Made by a program: the position numbers and the translations under genes. 5,206 nt of DNA from NCBI GenBank assembly GCA_964558485.1, contig CAZLED010000135.1:1-5206 (forward strand), in the 5' to 3' direction. A model generated the notes under the pieces. It had not been told where the DNA came from, searched no databases, and saw only the letters and a program-made list of their open reading frames with translations. This document shows, in pieces, positions 4,343 through 5,206 of the stretch. Within the stretch, counting starts at the first letter, position 1. Each line of letters begins with the position of its first letter. The stretch is from UMGS1696 sp964558485 (GTDB lineage: Bacteria; Bacillota; Clostridia; Oscillospirales; CAG-272).

Positions 4343-5206
4343 ATGATCAAAAATACATTGCCCAAAACAGATTTGACACTGTCCGCATTCCATTACGATC
4401 TGCCGCAGGAATATATCGCACAAACGCCCGTGGAGCCAAGAGATTCGTCCAGACTCATGATCGTCGATCGACAAAAGGATGGTGTGGAGCATAAAATATT
4501 TCGAGATATCGTGGATTACCTGAACCCGGAGGATACGCTGGTCATCAACGATACCCGTGTTATCCCGGCTCGCATCATTGGCAGACGGATCCGCAAAATG
4601 ACCCCGGACGGCGAAGTGGACGCCGAAGGAACAGGCGCTGTGGAGCTGCTGCTCCTGAAGCAACTGGAAAACGATACCTGGGAAGCACTGGCAGGTCCCG
4701 GCAAACGTGCCAAACCTGGGGACACATTGGCTTTTGGCGAAGGAGAAATGCTGCTGGGTCACGTGGAATCTGTGGGAGAAGGTGGTTGCAGACGGGTGCG
4801 CCTGGAGGCAAAAGGCGATTTCCAGACCGTCTACGAAGCTTTGCATACCTTGGGCACCATGCCGCTGCCGCCGTACATCACCGAGCAGCTCCACGACCAG
4901 GAACGCTACCAGACCGTCTACGCTCGGGAAGAAGGCTCCGCCGCTGCCCCTACTGCCGGCCTGCACTTCACACCAGAGCTGCTCCAAAAGGTTCGGGACA
5001 AGGGCTGTGCCGTGGTGCCGGTGCTGCTCCATGTGGGGCTGGGAACATTTCGGCCCGTGAAGGAAGACAAGATTGAAGACCACGAAATGCACGCCGAATA
5101 CATCCACGTCACCGAAGAAGCCGCCAACACGATCAATCAGCGTAAGAAAAACGGCGGCAGGATCATCGCAGTGGGCACTACGTCCTGCCGGGTCCTGGAA
5201 AGCGCC
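4343..5206 (+). CDS. queA: S-adenosylmethionine:tRNA ribosyltransferase-isomerase QueA (3' end beyond window)
   Basis: Cytoplasmic tRNA-modifying enzyme that transfers and rearranges the ribosyl group of S-adenosylmethionine onto preQ1 in tRNA to give epoxyqueuosine. The first 288 residues are present; the family is usually about 340-360 long, so some 55-70 residues are missing. Signatures in order: LVINDTRVIPARIIGR (66-81), GTMPLPPYI (171-179), YQTVYAREEGSAAAPTAGLHF (189-209), LLHVGLGTFRPV (228-239), IEDHEMHAEY (244-253) and IIAVGTTSCRVLESA (274-288). An extra stretch of about 10 residues (84-98, acidic and glycine-rich) lies where many homologues have a short GG turn. The ATG at 4343 is the only start: no other start codon lies in frame between it and the stop at 4310. 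It is divergent from the riboswitch and not functionally tied to the dap genes. Confidence 0.96.
   Translation, partial: MIKNTLPKTDLTLSAFHYDLPQEYIAQTPVEPRDSSRLMIVDRQKDGVEHKIFRDIVDYLNPEDTLVINDTRVIPARIIGRRIRKMTPDGEVDAEGTGAVELLLLKQLENDTWEALAGPGKRAKPGDTLAFGEGEMLLGHVESVGEGGCRRVRLEAKGDFQTVYEALHTLGTMPLPPYITEQLHDQERYQTVYAREEGSAAAPTAGLHFTPELLQKVRDKGCAVVPVLLHVGLGTFRPVKEDKIEDHEMHAEYIHVTEEAANTINQRKKNGGRIIAVGTTSCRVLESA

Noticed and set aside
4163..5107. 314-codon open frame on the minus strand
   Set aside because: It lies opposite queA, which carries clear family motifs. The translation is low in recognisable features and the frame runs through the repeat arm.

Overview
The window looks like a chromosomal segment of a low-to-mid GC Gram-positive bacterium, most likely class Clostridia and perhaps the Oscillospiraceae/Ruminococcaceae side of it. 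The grounds are a Firmicutes-type lysine (L-box) riboswitch in front of dapA, strong AGGAG-type ribosome sites, sigma-A promoters with TTGACA/TATAAT-like boxes, and moderately GC-rich coding DNA with AT-rich spacers. The genus cannot be fixed from the sequence alone.

Layout. On the minus strand, reading from right to left, there is a strong promoter (4077-4105), a lysine riboswitch (3824-4022) and its intrinsic terminator (3752-3775). A 420-nt spacer full of repeats follows, then dapA (2430-3332), a 267-nt repeat-bearing gap, dapB (1393-2154), and a xylose-isomerase-like TIM-barrel gene of unknown substrate (618-1382) only 10 nt after dapB. An intrinsic terminator (568-614) closes this unit. 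The recQ helicase gene follows with its own promoter and runs off the left edge (1-511). On the plus strand, divergent from the riboswitch, queA starts at 4343 and runs off the right edge.

Function. DapA and DapB catalyse the first two committed steps of the diaminopimelate/lysine branch. The riboswitch gives lysine feedback control at the level of transcription termination. The TIM-barrel gene is co-transcribed with dapB but has no obvious place in the pathway. recQ (DNA repair) and queA (queuosine tRNA modification) are unrelated neighbours.

The most unusual region is 3370-4310. The promoter-riboswitch-terminator module sits inside nested inverted repeats: an inner pair of 91 and 84 bp (3621-3711 / 4140-4223) and an outer pair of about 36 bp (3472-3509 / 4268-4303). 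The inner arms contain degenerate tandem heptamers (AGARGTC type) and differ in length by exactly one heptamer. The same heptamers occur in two opposed arrays in the dapA-dapB gap. The spacer between the riboswitch terminator and dapA also holds candidate internal promoters that would bypass lysine control, and a set of competing hairpins. No transposase, tRNA, rRNA or CRISPR array was seen.
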